From contig CAYRUZ010000016.1 in the NCBI GenBank assembly GCA_964427895.1, positions 1 to 28,469 of the forward strand: 28,469 bases of DNA. Reading direction: 5' to 3'. Shown piece by piece: positions 1 through 7,280 of the stretch (positions are counted from its first letter, which is position 1; the number at the start of each line of letters is the position of its first letter). Source of the DNA: CAYRUZ01 sp964427895 (GTDB taxonomy: Bacteria; Patescibacteriota; Gracilibacteria; Peribacterales; Peribacteraceae). A model generated the notes under the pieces. It was not told the DNA's origin. It worked only from the letters and a program-made list of their open reading frames with translations, and searched no databases. A program made the translations under genes and the position numbers.

Positions 1-436
1 CTTCGTAGTTCTTGAACGGACCGTCGGCGATGACGACGAGGTCTCCCACCTGGAAATCGCTCTTGAACTTGGCTTCCTGCTCGCCCACGCGGCGCTGGAT
101 GACCCCGAATTCCTCGGGCGTCACGGGAACCGGAATGTTGCCGGAGCCGACGAAACCCGTCACGTTCGGCGTGTTGCGTACCAGATACCACGATTCATCC
201 GTCACGGTCATGTCCACGAGCACGTAGCCCGGGAACAGCTTGCGCTCTTCTTCCACCGGCTCGCCCTTCTTGAAGACGAGCTGCTTCTCCTTCGGGACTT
301 GTACGTCGAAGATGTACTCCTGCATGCCGAAGGATTCGACGCGCTGGAGCAAAGCCTGACGGACGCTGTCCTCGTATCCTGCGTAGGTGTGAACGACGTA
401 CCAGTTTCTCCCTGCATTAGGATCTTGTTTTGCCAT
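1..436 (-). CDS. nusG: Transcription antitermination factor NusG (3' end outside window)
   Basis: Binds RNA polymerase and couples elongation to pausing, Rho or translation. The visible 145 residues begin at ATG 436. They contain the NGN domain, with NWYVVHTYAGYE at 11-22, the typical FPGYVLVDM at 68-76 and NTPNVTGFVG at 88-97, then the start of the KOW domain (GDLVVIADGPF, 131-141). The gene runs off the left edge inside KOW. It lies 27 bases downstream of secE on the same strand, the classic secE-nusG order, so co-transcription is likely. No Shine-Dalgarno sequence is visible before the ATG; the gap is pyrimidine-rich on the coding strand. The family assignment is very secure. Confidence 0.97.
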   Translation of the reverse strand, partial: MAKQDPNAGRNWYVVHTYAGYEDSVRQALLQRVESFGMQEYIFDVQVPKEKQLVFKKGEPVEEERKLFPGYVLVDMTVTDESWYLVRNTPNVTGFVGSGNIPVPVTPEEFGVIQRRVGEQEAKFKSDFQVGDLVVIADGPFKNYE

Positions 437-463
437 ACGGCGCGAAGAAGGGAAGAAGGAAGA

Positions 464-649
464 TTAGAACTTCAAGACGAAGGTGACGGCCTGTGAGAGG
501 CCGAAGTCGAGGATGCCGAAGAAGATGGCGGCCGCGGCGGTGAAGCCGATCACGACGGCGGAGAGGCGCACGGCCTGCTGACGCGTGGGCCAGCGCACGT
601 GGCGCAGTTCCTCCAGCGATCCGTTGATGTAGTCCATGATGGCGTTCAT
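464..649 (-). CDS. secE: Preprotein translocase subunit SecE
   Basis: Small essential subunit that clamps SecY in the inner membrane for Sec-dependent export. The 61 residues have the minimal single-span SecE architecture: an amphipathic N-terminal helix with the hallmark EELRHVRWPTRQQA at about 13-26, then one transmembrane helix at about 31-56. Length and motif are typical of the short SecE of most bacteria. It sits between lepB and nusG on the same strand. A hairpin terminator lies between lepB and this gene, so secE-nusG may be a separate transcription unit or receive read-through. Confidence 0.96.
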   Translation of the reverse strand: MNAIMDYINGSLEELRHVRWPTRQQAVRLSAVVIGFTAAAAIFFGILDFGLSQAVTFVLKF

Positions 650-670
650 AGCGTTGGGGGAACCCTCATC

Positions 671-692
671 AAAAAGGCCCTCGGGGGCCGTC
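671..692 (-). terminator. Hairpin terminator after lepB
   Basis: On the minus strand, GGCCC/GGGCC arms (685-689 and 676-680, 4-nt loop) are followed by a run of five T (675-671). It lies 45 bases after the lepB stop and just before secE. The stem is only 5 bp, so it may attenuate rather than stop transcription. Confidence 0.6.
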
Positions 693-733
693 TCTATCGT
701 ACCGAAATACGGGGCGGAGGCAAGGGGATTTGC

Positions 734-1357
734 TCAGTAGGCCGGTTGGGCCAGGGCATGGATTTTCGTCAGCGGAAGGGCAACGAACCATACCTTGCCC
801 TTGATGTCGTAGGTCGGCACGTACGGCACCGGTTTGCCGTCTTCGCCCGTGAAACTGCGGGAATCGAGGCTTCCCTGGCGGTTGTCACCCAGCACGAAGT
901 ACCGGTCTTCCGGCACGGGGAACCGCACTTCCGTGGTATCACCCTGTGAGTTGGAGGGGTGACGGTAGGTGCGTCCGGCGTTGTGCTCGTCGAGGTAGGG
1001 CTCATCCAGCTTCATTTGCTCCGTCGTGCCCTTCTTGATGACGTAGACTTCGCCGTTCTTGAGGACGACGGTGTCGCCCGGCTCGCCGATGATGCGCTTC
1101 ACGTAGTACTTGCTCGCGTCGTTCGGCGGGCGGAACACGACGATGTCGCCGCGCTTCGGCGTACCGAGGAAGTACGCGAGCTTGTTGATGATGATGTACT
1201 CCCGGTCCTCGAGGGTGTAGTTCATCGAACCGCCTTCCACCTGGAACGGCGAAACGAGGAACGTGCGGATGCCCGCCACGATGGCGACGATCACCACGAT
1301 ATTGAACAGGATGTCCAAGAGGTGGAACCAGATGCTGTTTTTTCCCACGCGAGACAT
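734..1357 (-). CDS. lepB: Signal peptidase I
   Basis: Membrane serine protease that cleaves signal peptides from exported proteins. The 207 residues show one N-terminal transmembrane helix (about 12-33). Next comes box B with GGSMNYTL, placing the catalytic Ser at 44, then box D YYVKRIIGEPGD with the general-base Lys at 87, and box E GDNRQGSLDSR at 157-167. All catalytic elements are present. A TAGAAT hexamer (1372-1367) ends 9 nt before the ATG, suggesting a very short leader, and the gene is divergent from the PH-like gene at 1443. Its likely clients in the window are the secreted SLH esterase, the LPQTG protein and the caspase-like protein. Confidence 0.96.
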   Translation of the reverse strand: MSRVGKNSIWFHLLDILFNIVVIVAIVAGIRTFLVSPFQVEGGSMNYTLEDREYIIINKLAYFLGTPKRGDIVVFRPPNDASKYYVKRIIGEPGDTVVLKNGEVYVIKKGTTEQMKLDEPYLDEHNAGRTYRHPSNSQGDTTEVRFPVPEDRYFVLGDNRQGSLDSRSFTGEDGKPVPYVPTYDIKGKVWFVALPLTKIHALAQPAY

Positions 1358-1442
1358 TGCCGCGCGATTCTATCGACGCGGCCGCCGCGTGTACAGAAAG
1401 AAGTCTCGTCATTCCCGCCGCCCAGGCGGTACACTGTGGACC

Positions 1443-2048
1443 ATGCTCAACGGGATGCTGTTCAACGGGCATTTGGAGGAAGGCGAGGACATCAGCCGCA
1501 TCGTTCATCGCCACTGGCTGGCGGGCGTGGCGCACTTGTTCTGGCCTACGGCCGTCTTCCTGTTCCTGGCGTACGGCATCTATTACGTGTGGGGCCGGCA
1601 GAACTTCGTCATCGCGCTGGGCATCGGCGAGGTGTGCGTGCTCATCTGGTGGCTGCGCAATTTCTTCGATTACTACTTGGACGCGTGGATCGTCACCGAC
1701 CACGGCATCATCGACGTCGAATGGCACGGGCTGTTCCACCGCGAATCCTCCCGCGTGCTCTACAGCGACTTGCAGGGCGTGAGTTACGAAATCAAAGGCA
1801 TCATCCCCACCATCCTGCGCACGGGAACAATCAGCGTCGAGAAAATCTCCACGGGCTCCGCCGTCGAGATGGAGCAGGTGTACAACCCGCGCAGCGTGGA
1901 GACCCTCATCTTGAAGAACATGGAGGCGTACATGCTCCACAAGAACATGAAGAACACGAAGGACGTGCAGGAAATCCTCGCCGCCATCGTGGCCGAGCGC
2001 GCGCATTTGCGCGAAATCGAATCCGATTCCGACGAAGACGCCGAGTGA
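1443..2048 (+). CDS. PH-domain-like membrane protein (YdbT/bPH2 type)
   Basis: 201 residues; molecular function unknown. There are two transmembrane helices at about 28-48 and 54-76. A beta-rich domain follows, containing DAWIVTDHGIIDVEWHGLFHRES, GVSYEIKGIIPTILRTGTI and a C-terminal helix. This is the pattern of bacterial PH domains (DUF304/bPH2) found in small membrane proteins. The tail is acidic (ESDSDEDAE). ATG 1443 was chosen although the frame stays open upstream, because TACACT (1430-1435) ends 7 nt before it, as in other genes here, and the homologous part begins nearby. The next gene starts one base after its stop, so the two are in one operon with pth. Confidence 0.7.
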   Translation: MLNGMLFNGHLEEGEDISRIVHRHWLAGVAHLFWPTAVFLFLAYGIYYVWGRQNFVIALGIGEVCVLIWWLRNFFDYYLDAWIVTDHGIIDVEWHGLFHRESSRVLYSDLQGVSYEIKGIIPTILRTGTISVEKISTGSAVEMEQVYNPRSVETLILKNMEAYMLHKNMKNTKDVQEILAAIVAERAHLREIESDSDEDAE

Positions 2049-2049
2049 T

Positions 2050-2436
2050 ATGGATACGCTGATCATCGCCATCATCGTCATCGTGGTCCTGCTTGCGGGA
2101 GGATACTGGCTGCTCTCGCGTAAGCGCGGTCTGCCGGAGGCGGTGATCGTGCAGACGTGGCGCCACTGGGAAGCGCTGAAGACCATCGGCGACAGCAGCC
2201 GCCGCGTGGTGGAGGCGGAGAAGATCCTCGACGACATCCTCTACCGCCGCGGCTACAAAGGCAGCTTTGCCGACAAGATGCGCTCCGGCGGCAAAGCTCT
2301 GCCCAACGAGCAGGCGGTGTGGGACGCGCACAAGATGCGCAACCGCATCGCGCACGAAGTGGGATACGCCCCCTCCGAAAAAGAGGCCGACCGGGCCGTC
2401 GCCGCATTCGAGAAAGCGCTACGATCCCTCCTGTGA
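2050..2436 (+). CDS. Membrane-anchored protein with HEPN-like Rx4H motif
   Basis: 128 residues. An N-terminal transmembrane helix (3-22) is followed by a basic stop (SRKR) and an all-helical soluble domain. The domain carries WDAHKMRNRIAHE at about 91-103, where R97-N-R-I-A-H102 fits the Rx4-6H motif of HEPN domains. The exact family is not recognised. Catalysis is unproven: some HEPN-like folds keep the motif only for structure, and similar AHKxRNxIAH segments seem, from memory, to recur in CPR hypothetical proteins. It starts one base after the previous stop and overlaps pth by four bases (GTGA), so translation is probably coupled. Sitting in an operon with peptidyl-tRNA hydrolase is suggestive of RNA biology but no more than that. 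Confidence 0.6.
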   Translation: MDTLIIAIIVIVVLLAGGYWLLSRKRGLPEAVIVQTWRHWEALKTIGDSSRRVVEAEKILDDILYRRGYKGSFADKMRSGGKALPNEQAVWDAHKMRNRIAHEVGYAPSEKEADRAVAAFEKALRSLL

Positions 2437-2984
2437 AACCCGCTCTCATCGTCGTCGGCCTCGGCAATCCCGGTGCGAGCTACGCGCGCACGCGGCACAA
2501 CCTGGGATGGTGGGCGGTCGACGCGCTCTTTACCGAATACGGGGAAGGGGAGTGGCGCGAGGTATCCAAGTTCTCGGCGATGCTCGCCGAGGCGCGGGTC
2601 GGATTGGCGCCCATCCTCCTCGTGAAGCCGCTGACGTACATGAACAATTCGGGCGAGACGGTGCGCAAGCTCGTCGATTTCTACAAGCTCGAACCGAAAG
2701 AGCAGGTGCTCGTCTTCTGCGATGACATCGATATTCCGCTGGGCGAGGTGCGCCTGCGGATGAACGGCGGACCCGGCACGCACAACGGTCTCAAGTCCAT
2801 CGTCCAGCAGATGGGCGAGGGATTCCCCCGCGCGCGCATCGGACTCGGCACGCGCCCCGCGGGCGAAGACCTGGCCAACTGGGTACTGAGCATTCCCAGC
2901 GAAGCGGATAACAAGGTCCTCCAAGGGGCCATCGCCACGTTGCCCGAGCTGGTGCGGACGTACGTGATGGAGCAGATGGCATAG
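2433..2984 (+). CDS. pth: Peptidyl-tRNA hydrolase
   Basis: Releases tRNA from peptidyl-tRNA dropped by ribosomes. The GTG start at 2433 overlaps the preceding stop (GTGA), and the family N-terminus begins exactly there (KPALIVVGLGNPG). The protein is 183 residues. Visible Pth elements are N12, the catalytic His22 in RTRHNLGWW, the KPLTYMNNSG loop, CDDIDIPLG with the His-orienting Asp, and GGPGTHNGLKSI. It is the last gene of a three-gene cluster. A long perfect hairpin (2991-3024) follows seven bases after the stop and may end the transcript, although it has no T tract. Confidence 0.96.
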   Translation: MKPALIVVGLGNPGASYARTRHNLGWWAVDALFTEYGEGEWREVSKFSAMLAEARVGLAPILLVKPLTYMNNSGETVRKLVDFYKLEPKEQVLVFCDDIDIPLGEVRLRMNGGPGTHNGLKSIVQQMGEGFPRARIGLGTRPAGEDLANWVLSIPSEADNKVLQGAIATLPELVRTYVMEQMA

Positions 2985-2990
2985 GTAGTT

Positions 2991-3024
2991 CCACTTTCTT
3001 TTGTCCTGTGACAAAAGAAAGTGG
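2991..3024. repeat. Perfect 15-bp palindrome with 4-nt loop
   Basis: CCACTTTCTTTTGTC (2991-3005), loop CTGT, then the exact reverse complement (3010-3024). It lies directly after pth and opens the hairpin chain. There is no T run on either side, so it is not a textbook terminator. The sequence recalls, from memory only, the TTTCTTTTG/CAAAAGAAA palindromes that open repeated intergenic blocks in many proteobacterial genomes. Confidence 0.85.
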
Positions 3025-3268
3025 AGAAAGAAAAACACCTCAGCGCTTCAAACTTGCGCCGCCTCAGCGGCGCTTCGGACAGTGAAGCGCTACGGAGTTC
3101 TCACGAAAACGATCCTGCTTGCGCCGGGTTGGTGCGCTCTCTGGGGCGCTGTGGCATTGGGGAGACGTCACATTTGTCAAAAGCGCGCCGCAGGCGCCCA
3201 GGTGTGGGCGCGGCAGCGGGGGTGACTGGGGCAAGCGGGTCGGGGCTTGCCGCGCACGCCTTTCTTGC

Positions 3269-3298
3269 GGCACTTCTTTGGCACGACAAAGAAGTGCC
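3269..3298. repeat. 12-bp palindrome resembling the one at 2991
   Basis: GGCACTTCTTTG (3269-3280), loop GCACGA, exact reverse complement at 3287-3298. The arms share the CACTT(T)CTTT core with the palindrome at 2991-3024, so the two may be diverged copies of one element about 280 bp apart. Confidence 0.75.
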
Positions 3299-3310
3299 AT
3301 CCTCCTCACG

Positions 3311-3339
3311 CAGAAGAGAGGCTTGCGCCTCTGCTTCTG
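3311..3339. repeat. 12-bp stem-loop with one bulge
   Basis: CAGAAGAGAGGC (3311-3322), loop TTGC, then GCCTCT-g-CTTCTG (3327-3339) with a single bulged G at 3333. It is part of the hairpin chain. Confidence 0.7.
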
Positions 3340-3514
3340 GTTCTTCCTTTCTCCTCCTTTGCCCCAGCTAATCTGTATCAAAACAGGGTTTTCGCACTCC
3401 GGTCGCTTCCGCGAAGTGGCCAAACCTACGTGAACGCCGCAGCAGTGTCAACAAAGATGCACATTTCCTGCACGCTGTGCGCTCCGGCTGATTCTGGTAG
3501 GATTCGCCCGGCCT

Positions 3515-3589
<75 letters not shown>

Positions 3590-3614
3590 ATCTGCCCTTT
3601 TATGGTGTCTTCGA

Positions 3615-4151
3615 TCAGGAATCGAACTGCACCGTCTCCATCACGCGGTCGATGGCGTACGGCTCGTCCCAGCCCGTGAAGGACACGATGACGTACCACT
3701 CGCCGTGCTTGGAGACGTAGCCGAAGGGGTCGCCCATGCCTTCCCACTGGAATTTCTGCCACTCCTGTCCGTTGATGACGGTTTTTTCCAGGGGGTGGTC
3801 CGCGTTGAGATAGGCCGTGAGCACCACCGGGTCTTTGGTGCGCAGGATTTCGATAAAGGGCGCCTCGCCGCCGTCCGGCTCGTGCATGTAGATGAAATCG
3901 GCGTTGAACGTGGTGCCGATGGAGGTATTGATGGTCTCGCTGAGCGTCTCCTGCACCTGGTACTGCGCCGGGCGCATGAGCGTGATGCCGAACGGCACGT
4001 CGTGGTAACTGATCCAGCTGATGGGATCCGACGATTCCTGCGAGGTGGTGCTGTCCGAATCCGTCGCCGGCAGGGGATCGGTCGTCGCCGGGGTCTGTGG
4101 GCTGCAGGCGGCGAGGAACAGAAGGCCGAGAGTGAGGAGGGCTGTGCGCAT
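3615..4151 (-). CDS. Putative lipoprotein, function unknown
   Basis: 178 residues. The N-terminus MRTALLTLGLLFLAAC is a clear lipoprotein signal with lipobox LAAC, so the mature protein should begin with lipidated Cys16. A Ser/Thr/Asp-rich linker (about 17-42) follows. Then comes a globular domain with features of small beta-sandwich proteins (VPFGITLMRP, GYVSKHGEWYVIVSFTGWDEPY). No named family is recognised. ATG 4151 was chosen over an upstream in-frame start (4211) because the signal peptide starts there and TACACT (4163-4158) ends 6 nt before it. It is followed by tRNA-Gln in the convergent direction. Confidence 0.75.
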   Translation of the reverse strand: MRTALLTLGLLFLAACSPQTPATTDPLPATDSDSTTSQESSDPISWISYHDVPFGITLMRPAQYQVQETLSETINTSIGTTFNADFIYMHEPDGGEAPFIEILRTKDPVVLTAYLNADHPLEKTVINGQEWQKFQWEGMGDPFGYVSKHGEWYVIVSFTGWDEPYAIDRVMETVQFDS

Positions 4152-4211
4152 GCGAGGAGTGTACCTGCACGACGGAGTACATCCTGCATTCTCTTTCGAT
4201 TCCGGGAGCAA

Positions 4212-5423
4212 TCAGTCCTCTTCGCGTCGCAGCACCTGGCCCGCGGGGAAGCGCACTTCGGCGAGTTGCCGCTCGACGGCGCCCAAGCGTTCTTGCAGGA
4301 GGCGGTTTTGGTCCAGCAAGCGACGGTTCTCCTGATTGCGGTACCGAAACGCGTGCTCGCGCGGATTGGTGATCTCCAAGCGGCGCAAGTCGCGCTCTTT
4401 ATTCTTCTTCTGCCGGCTCTCCGTGAGGTCGATGGTGCCCTGCACGATCTTCTCGCGCAGGGACTGGAACGTTTCCTCCGGGCCCTGCAGGTCGTGCTCG
4501 TCTTTCTCCACCGCGAGCAGGATGCCCTCGCTCAAGAGCGCCCCGCCTCCCGCCATCGACGGGACGAAGGTCTCCGGCAGCGTGGCGCGGATCTCCGCGA
4601 GCCTGCGCTGTCTCTCGTCGGGCGGCAACTGCGCGAATTCCCTGCGTTGCAGGCTCGACGGCATGCCGTAGGTGACGAGCACGCCTTCGTCATCGAAATC
4701 CAGGAACGAACGGAGGCTCTCGCTCGTGGAGACCTCTACCTGGAAGGATGAGACCGTCTCGTTGATGAAATGCGCTGAAAGGGGATTGCGACTGCGCAGG
4801 TAGAGGACGAATTCATCTCCGCCCGTTGCCATGGGAATGGCGCGCACGCCGCTTTCCTCCAGCCAGCGGTTCGTCCGGCTCTGGGGGTCCACGAGGATGC
4901 GTACGATGCCCCGAAGGAAATCCGTGGTGTGCGCGTGCGAGGTGCAATCCTTGAACGACCGCAGCGCGTTGACGTCGAACATCACCCAGCCGAACTGCGC
5001 CATGCGCTCCTCCGTCGGGTTTTCTGCCATCAACGTGCGTAAGTCATAGCGGAACATCGAGGTGCCGTACGTCGCCGCATGGATGGGATGGTCCGGCGTG
5101 GAGAGCGTGGACTCGAACCAGTGTTCCTTGAACATGTCGGCCGTGATGCGGTTCTTCATTACCGCGAGTTCCAGCTGTAACAAATCGGGGTCCCAGGCTT
5201 CTTCCTCGGCCTGGCGCTGCAGGCGGTGCGTTTCGTGCTCGATGAGCACCTGGTGCGCCCGCTGCGTCGTCGCCCCCATGATCTGGTTGCTCATGCCTTC
5301 GCTGATGCGTTCTTCATCGCTCTTCTCTCCTCTGGACTGCGCATGCAGGAGCTTCATCCGTTGGACGACGTTCCCGATGATTTCCTGTTGCTGCTCGGCG
5401 TAGTCGCGCGGCGCTTCGGACAT
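4212..5423 (-). CDS. GGDEF-motif protein, possibly a divergent diguanylate cyclase
   Basis: 403 residues, no signal peptide or membrane helix. Helical N-terminal half (1-135), then a GGDEF-like core: FGWVMFDVNALRSFKD at 144-159 corresponds to the FDxDxFKxxND segment, and MATGGDEFVLYLR at 198-210 carries an intact GGDEF signature (201-205). The N and D of the guanine-binding loop are replaced (T161, S162), the GHxxGD part is irregular, and no RxxD inhibitory site precedes the motif. The C-terminal 80 residues are a charged coiled coil. It could make c-di-GMP, bind a nucleotide without turnover, or be a scaffold. A possible -10 (TACTAT, minus strand 5455-5450) gives a leader of about 20 nt. Confidence 0.65.
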   Translation of the reverse strand: MSEAPRDYAEQQQEIIGNVVQRMKLLHAQSRGEKSDEERISEGMSNQIMGATTQRAHQVLIEHETHRLQRQAEEEAWDPDLLQLELAVMKNRITADMFKEHWFESTLSTPDHPIHAATYGTSMFRYDLRTLMAENPTEERMAQFGWVMFDVNALRSFKDCTSHAHTTDFLRGIVRILVDPQSRTNRWLEESGVRAIPMATGGDEFVLYLRSRNPLSAHFINETVSSFQVEVSTSESLRSFLDFDDEGVLVTYGMPSSLQRREFAQLPPDERQRRLAEIRATLPETFVPSMAGGGALLSEGILLAVEKDEHDLQGPEETFQSLREKIVQGTIDLTESRQKKNKERDLRRLEITNPREHAFRYRNQENRRLLDQNRLLQERLGAVERQLAEVRFPAGQVLRREED

Positions 5424-5571
5424 GAAAGAAATGAAAATGAGGGTGGAGCATAGTATCGATCCATGAAGAAAGCATTAGGAAGTTGGCGTGGCCTACCACA
5501 ATGGTGCCGACGCGTATTACCCCGAACGGTGATTTAGGGGTTTGGTGAAGGTCTACGAGTAAATAGCCTTC

Positions 5572-5600
5572 TTGTAAGTAATCTTTACATACAATAATAT
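5572..5600 (+). promoter_or_regulatory. Promoter of the OLD nuclease gene
   Basis: A -35-like TTGTAA (5572-5577), a 17-bp spacer and TAATAT (5595-5600). The predicted transcription start falls on the GTG start codon at 5607, so the message would be leaderless. This agrees with the absence of a Shine-Dalgarno sequence. The 183 bases upstream of the gene hold nothing else clear. Confidence 0.45.
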
Positions 5601-5606
5601 TCTTAA

Positions 5607-7277
5607 GTGAAGATAGTTGCCTTTAAAGTCGAAAATTTCCGGTCCATTCTTTCAAGTGAACGTTTCACCATTTCAAATTATTCGGTGCTTGTTGGTCCCA
5701 ACAACGAAGGGAAATCGAATATTCTAGACGCATTGGCAATGAGCCTTAGAATTCTCACAAATGAAGACGACTTGTTGCGCTCAAGGAAAAGAAGGTCACG
5801 TTTTTTGAGGTACTACTCAGAGCGAGATGTTCCAGTTTCATCAAATGGCAAAAAAACAAAATTCCGATATGAGTTTGAGTTAAATAATGCAGAAAGAACG
5901 GAGCTTCATACGCAAACAGGAATTAACTTAACTACAAATTTAATTGTAGAAATCATTATTGAGCCCAATAACGAATGGAATCCTGAGGTAAAGTTTAGGA
6001 AGCAGGGAAGTGGTGCAGTCAAACTTAACAAGCACCGTCATCAAATTGCAGATTTTATTGAGCAAAGATTACAGCTCCAATACATATCTACCATTCGATC
6101 GACCGAGGATTGTATGGAGAATGTTGAGCTCTTGATCGAAAGAGAGCTGCTTCAGTTGGAGCTTGATCCCAAGTATAAAAAGGCTATTGAGACGATTACC
6201 AAACAACAAAAGAAACTTTTAGATAATGTGTCTGGAATGCTGACGGCAACACTTCAGAAATTTATTCCAAAAGTAGATGCCGTCAAAATTAGCAGCGAAG
6301 ATAGTATTCGGCGCTCTCTTCGGCGCTCATCTTCAATTTGGATTAATGACGGGGAAAATACTCTTTTGGACATGAAGGGCAGCGGTGTGCAGAGTCTCAC
6401 CACTATTTCCGTGGCGTATCATTTTACAAAAACAAATATTGTAAACGACAGTCTTGTTTTGATTGTTGATGAGCCAGAATCTCATTTGCACCCTGATGCG
6501 ATCTATCATTTGAGGGAGGTCTTAAAAGAAATTTCGGCAGACCATCAGGTAATTATTGCGACTCATTCCCCCCTGCTGGTTGATCGATTTACTCTAAAGA
6601 ACAACATTATAGTCAATGATCACAAAGCGCATTCTGCTCGAAATATTAAAGAAATCCGTGAAATTTTAGGTACGCGTTTGTCTGACAATCTAATCAATGC
6701 TCAGGGTGTTGTTTTGGTTGAAGGAGAAAATGATAAGAAATTACTTATGAGTTGGCTAAGCAAAGTTTCCAACAAGATCGCCAAGGCTATTGATGGTGGG
6801 CAATTAATTTTTCATTCCTTGGGCACAGTTTCAGCTCTGGGCTATCAATCTTCCATTTGGAAAAGTAATTTATGCAAAATTTATGCCATCATTGATAATG
6901 ACGCTGCTTCAAATAGAGCGCTAGCGGATGGCGTAGCGGCAAAACAGTTAGATCACACTGAGTACAGAATGATCGAAAAAAATGCGAGCTTAGAATGCGA
7001 GCTCGAAGATATGATTGATAGCAAAATTTACAAAAGTATTTTGCAAAGCAGATATGGTGTTGACTTAGATCGCCCTGCTTTTTTGTCATCATTAAAAAAA
7101 TGGAGTGATCGAGTCAAAGATTCTTTTGAATCTCAGGGCAAAGCTTTTAACGATGCTACAAAAGCAGAGTTAAAGTTTCTTGTTACAAATTTGGCTGAAA
7201 CAACACAAGATAGCTTAGATTCTCGGCGGCGAGCAGAGATTGTGAATTGGGTTAGTGATATAGAAAAACTATTATAA
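5607..7277 (+). CDS. OLD-family ATP-dependent endonuclease (AAA ATPase plus TOPRIM)
   Basis: 556 residues. The N-terminal ABC-type ATPase has Walker A GPNNEGKS (30-37), a signature-like KGSGVQ (257-262), Walker B LVLIVDEPESHLHP (283-296) and an ATHSP switch (318-322). The C-terminal TOPRIM nuclease has LVEGENDK (370-377), IIDND (428-432) and an acidic LECELED (462-468). OLD proteins are nucleases, several of which act in phage exclusion. There is no UvrD-like helicase next door, so it is a solitary OLD rather than a Gabija pair. Base composition is strikingly AT-rich and uses many AAA, AAT, ATT and TTA codons unlike every neighbour, a sign of recent transfer. GTG 5607 is the start that includes the conserved MKIVAFKVENFRS. 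Confidence 0.9.
   Translation: MKIVAFKVENFRSILSSERFTISNYSVLVGPNNEGKSNILDALAMSLRILTNEDDLLRSRKRRSRFLRYYSERDVPVSSNGKKTKFRYEFELNNAERTELHTQTGINLTTNLIVEIIIEPNNEWNPEVKFRKQGSGAVKLNKHRHQIADFIEQRLQLQYISTIRSTEDCMENVELLIERELLQLELDPKYKKAIETITKQQKKLLDNVSGMLTATLQKFIPKVDAVKISSEDSIRRSLRRSSSIWINDGENTLLDMKGSGVQSLTTISVAYHFTKTNIVNDSLVLIVDEPESHLHPDAIYHLREVLKEISADHQVIIATHSPLLVDRFTLKNNIIVNDHKAHSARNIKEIREILGTRLSDNLINAQGVVLVEGENDKKLLMSWLSKVSNKIAKAIDGGQLIFHSLGTVSALGYQSSIWKSNLCKIYAIIDNDAASNRALADGVAAKQLDHTEYRMIEKNASLECELEDMIDSKIYKSILQSRYGVDLDRPAFLSSLKKWSDRVKDSFESQGKAFNDATKAELKFLVTNLAETTQDSLDSRRRAEIVNWVSDIEKLL
7247..7275 (+). promoter_or_regulatory. Candidate promoter for the gene at 7281
   Basis: TTGGGT (7247-7252), 17-bp spacer, TATTAT (7270-7275), 5 nt, then ATG 7281. 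It lies inside the 3' end of the OLD gene. If functional, the downstream gene is transcribed independently, which would be a neat junction for an inserted gene. Confidence 0.35.
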
Positions 7278-7280
7278 TTT

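Larger units (their letters stand above)
2985..3514. other. Gene-free region holding a chain of inverted repeats
   Basis: No convincing gene lies in these 530 bases. After the first palindrome there are a 9-bp outer stem (3042-3050/3083-3091) enclosing a 7-bp stem (3056-3062/3067-3073), and stems at 3194-3200/3205-3211, 3230-3236/3245-3251, 3269-3280/3287-3298 and 3311-3322/3327-3339. The last is 3401-3409/3413-3421, which closes only with G-U pairs in RNA. This could be a structured RNA, a REP/BIME-like extragenic repeat or a small non-autonomous mobile sequence. From 3422 to 3514 nothing clear is seen before the tRNA. Confidence 0.7.

Noticed and set aside
5456..5606. Attachment-site-like direct repeats flanking the OLD gene
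   Set aside because: I compared both junctions by eye and found no repeat long enough to support an integration site.
5607..7277. A Gabija (GajA-GajB) anti-phage system
   Set aside because: GajA is OLD-like, but no UvrD-type GajB helicase lies on either side; the neighbours are ordinary GC-rich genes.
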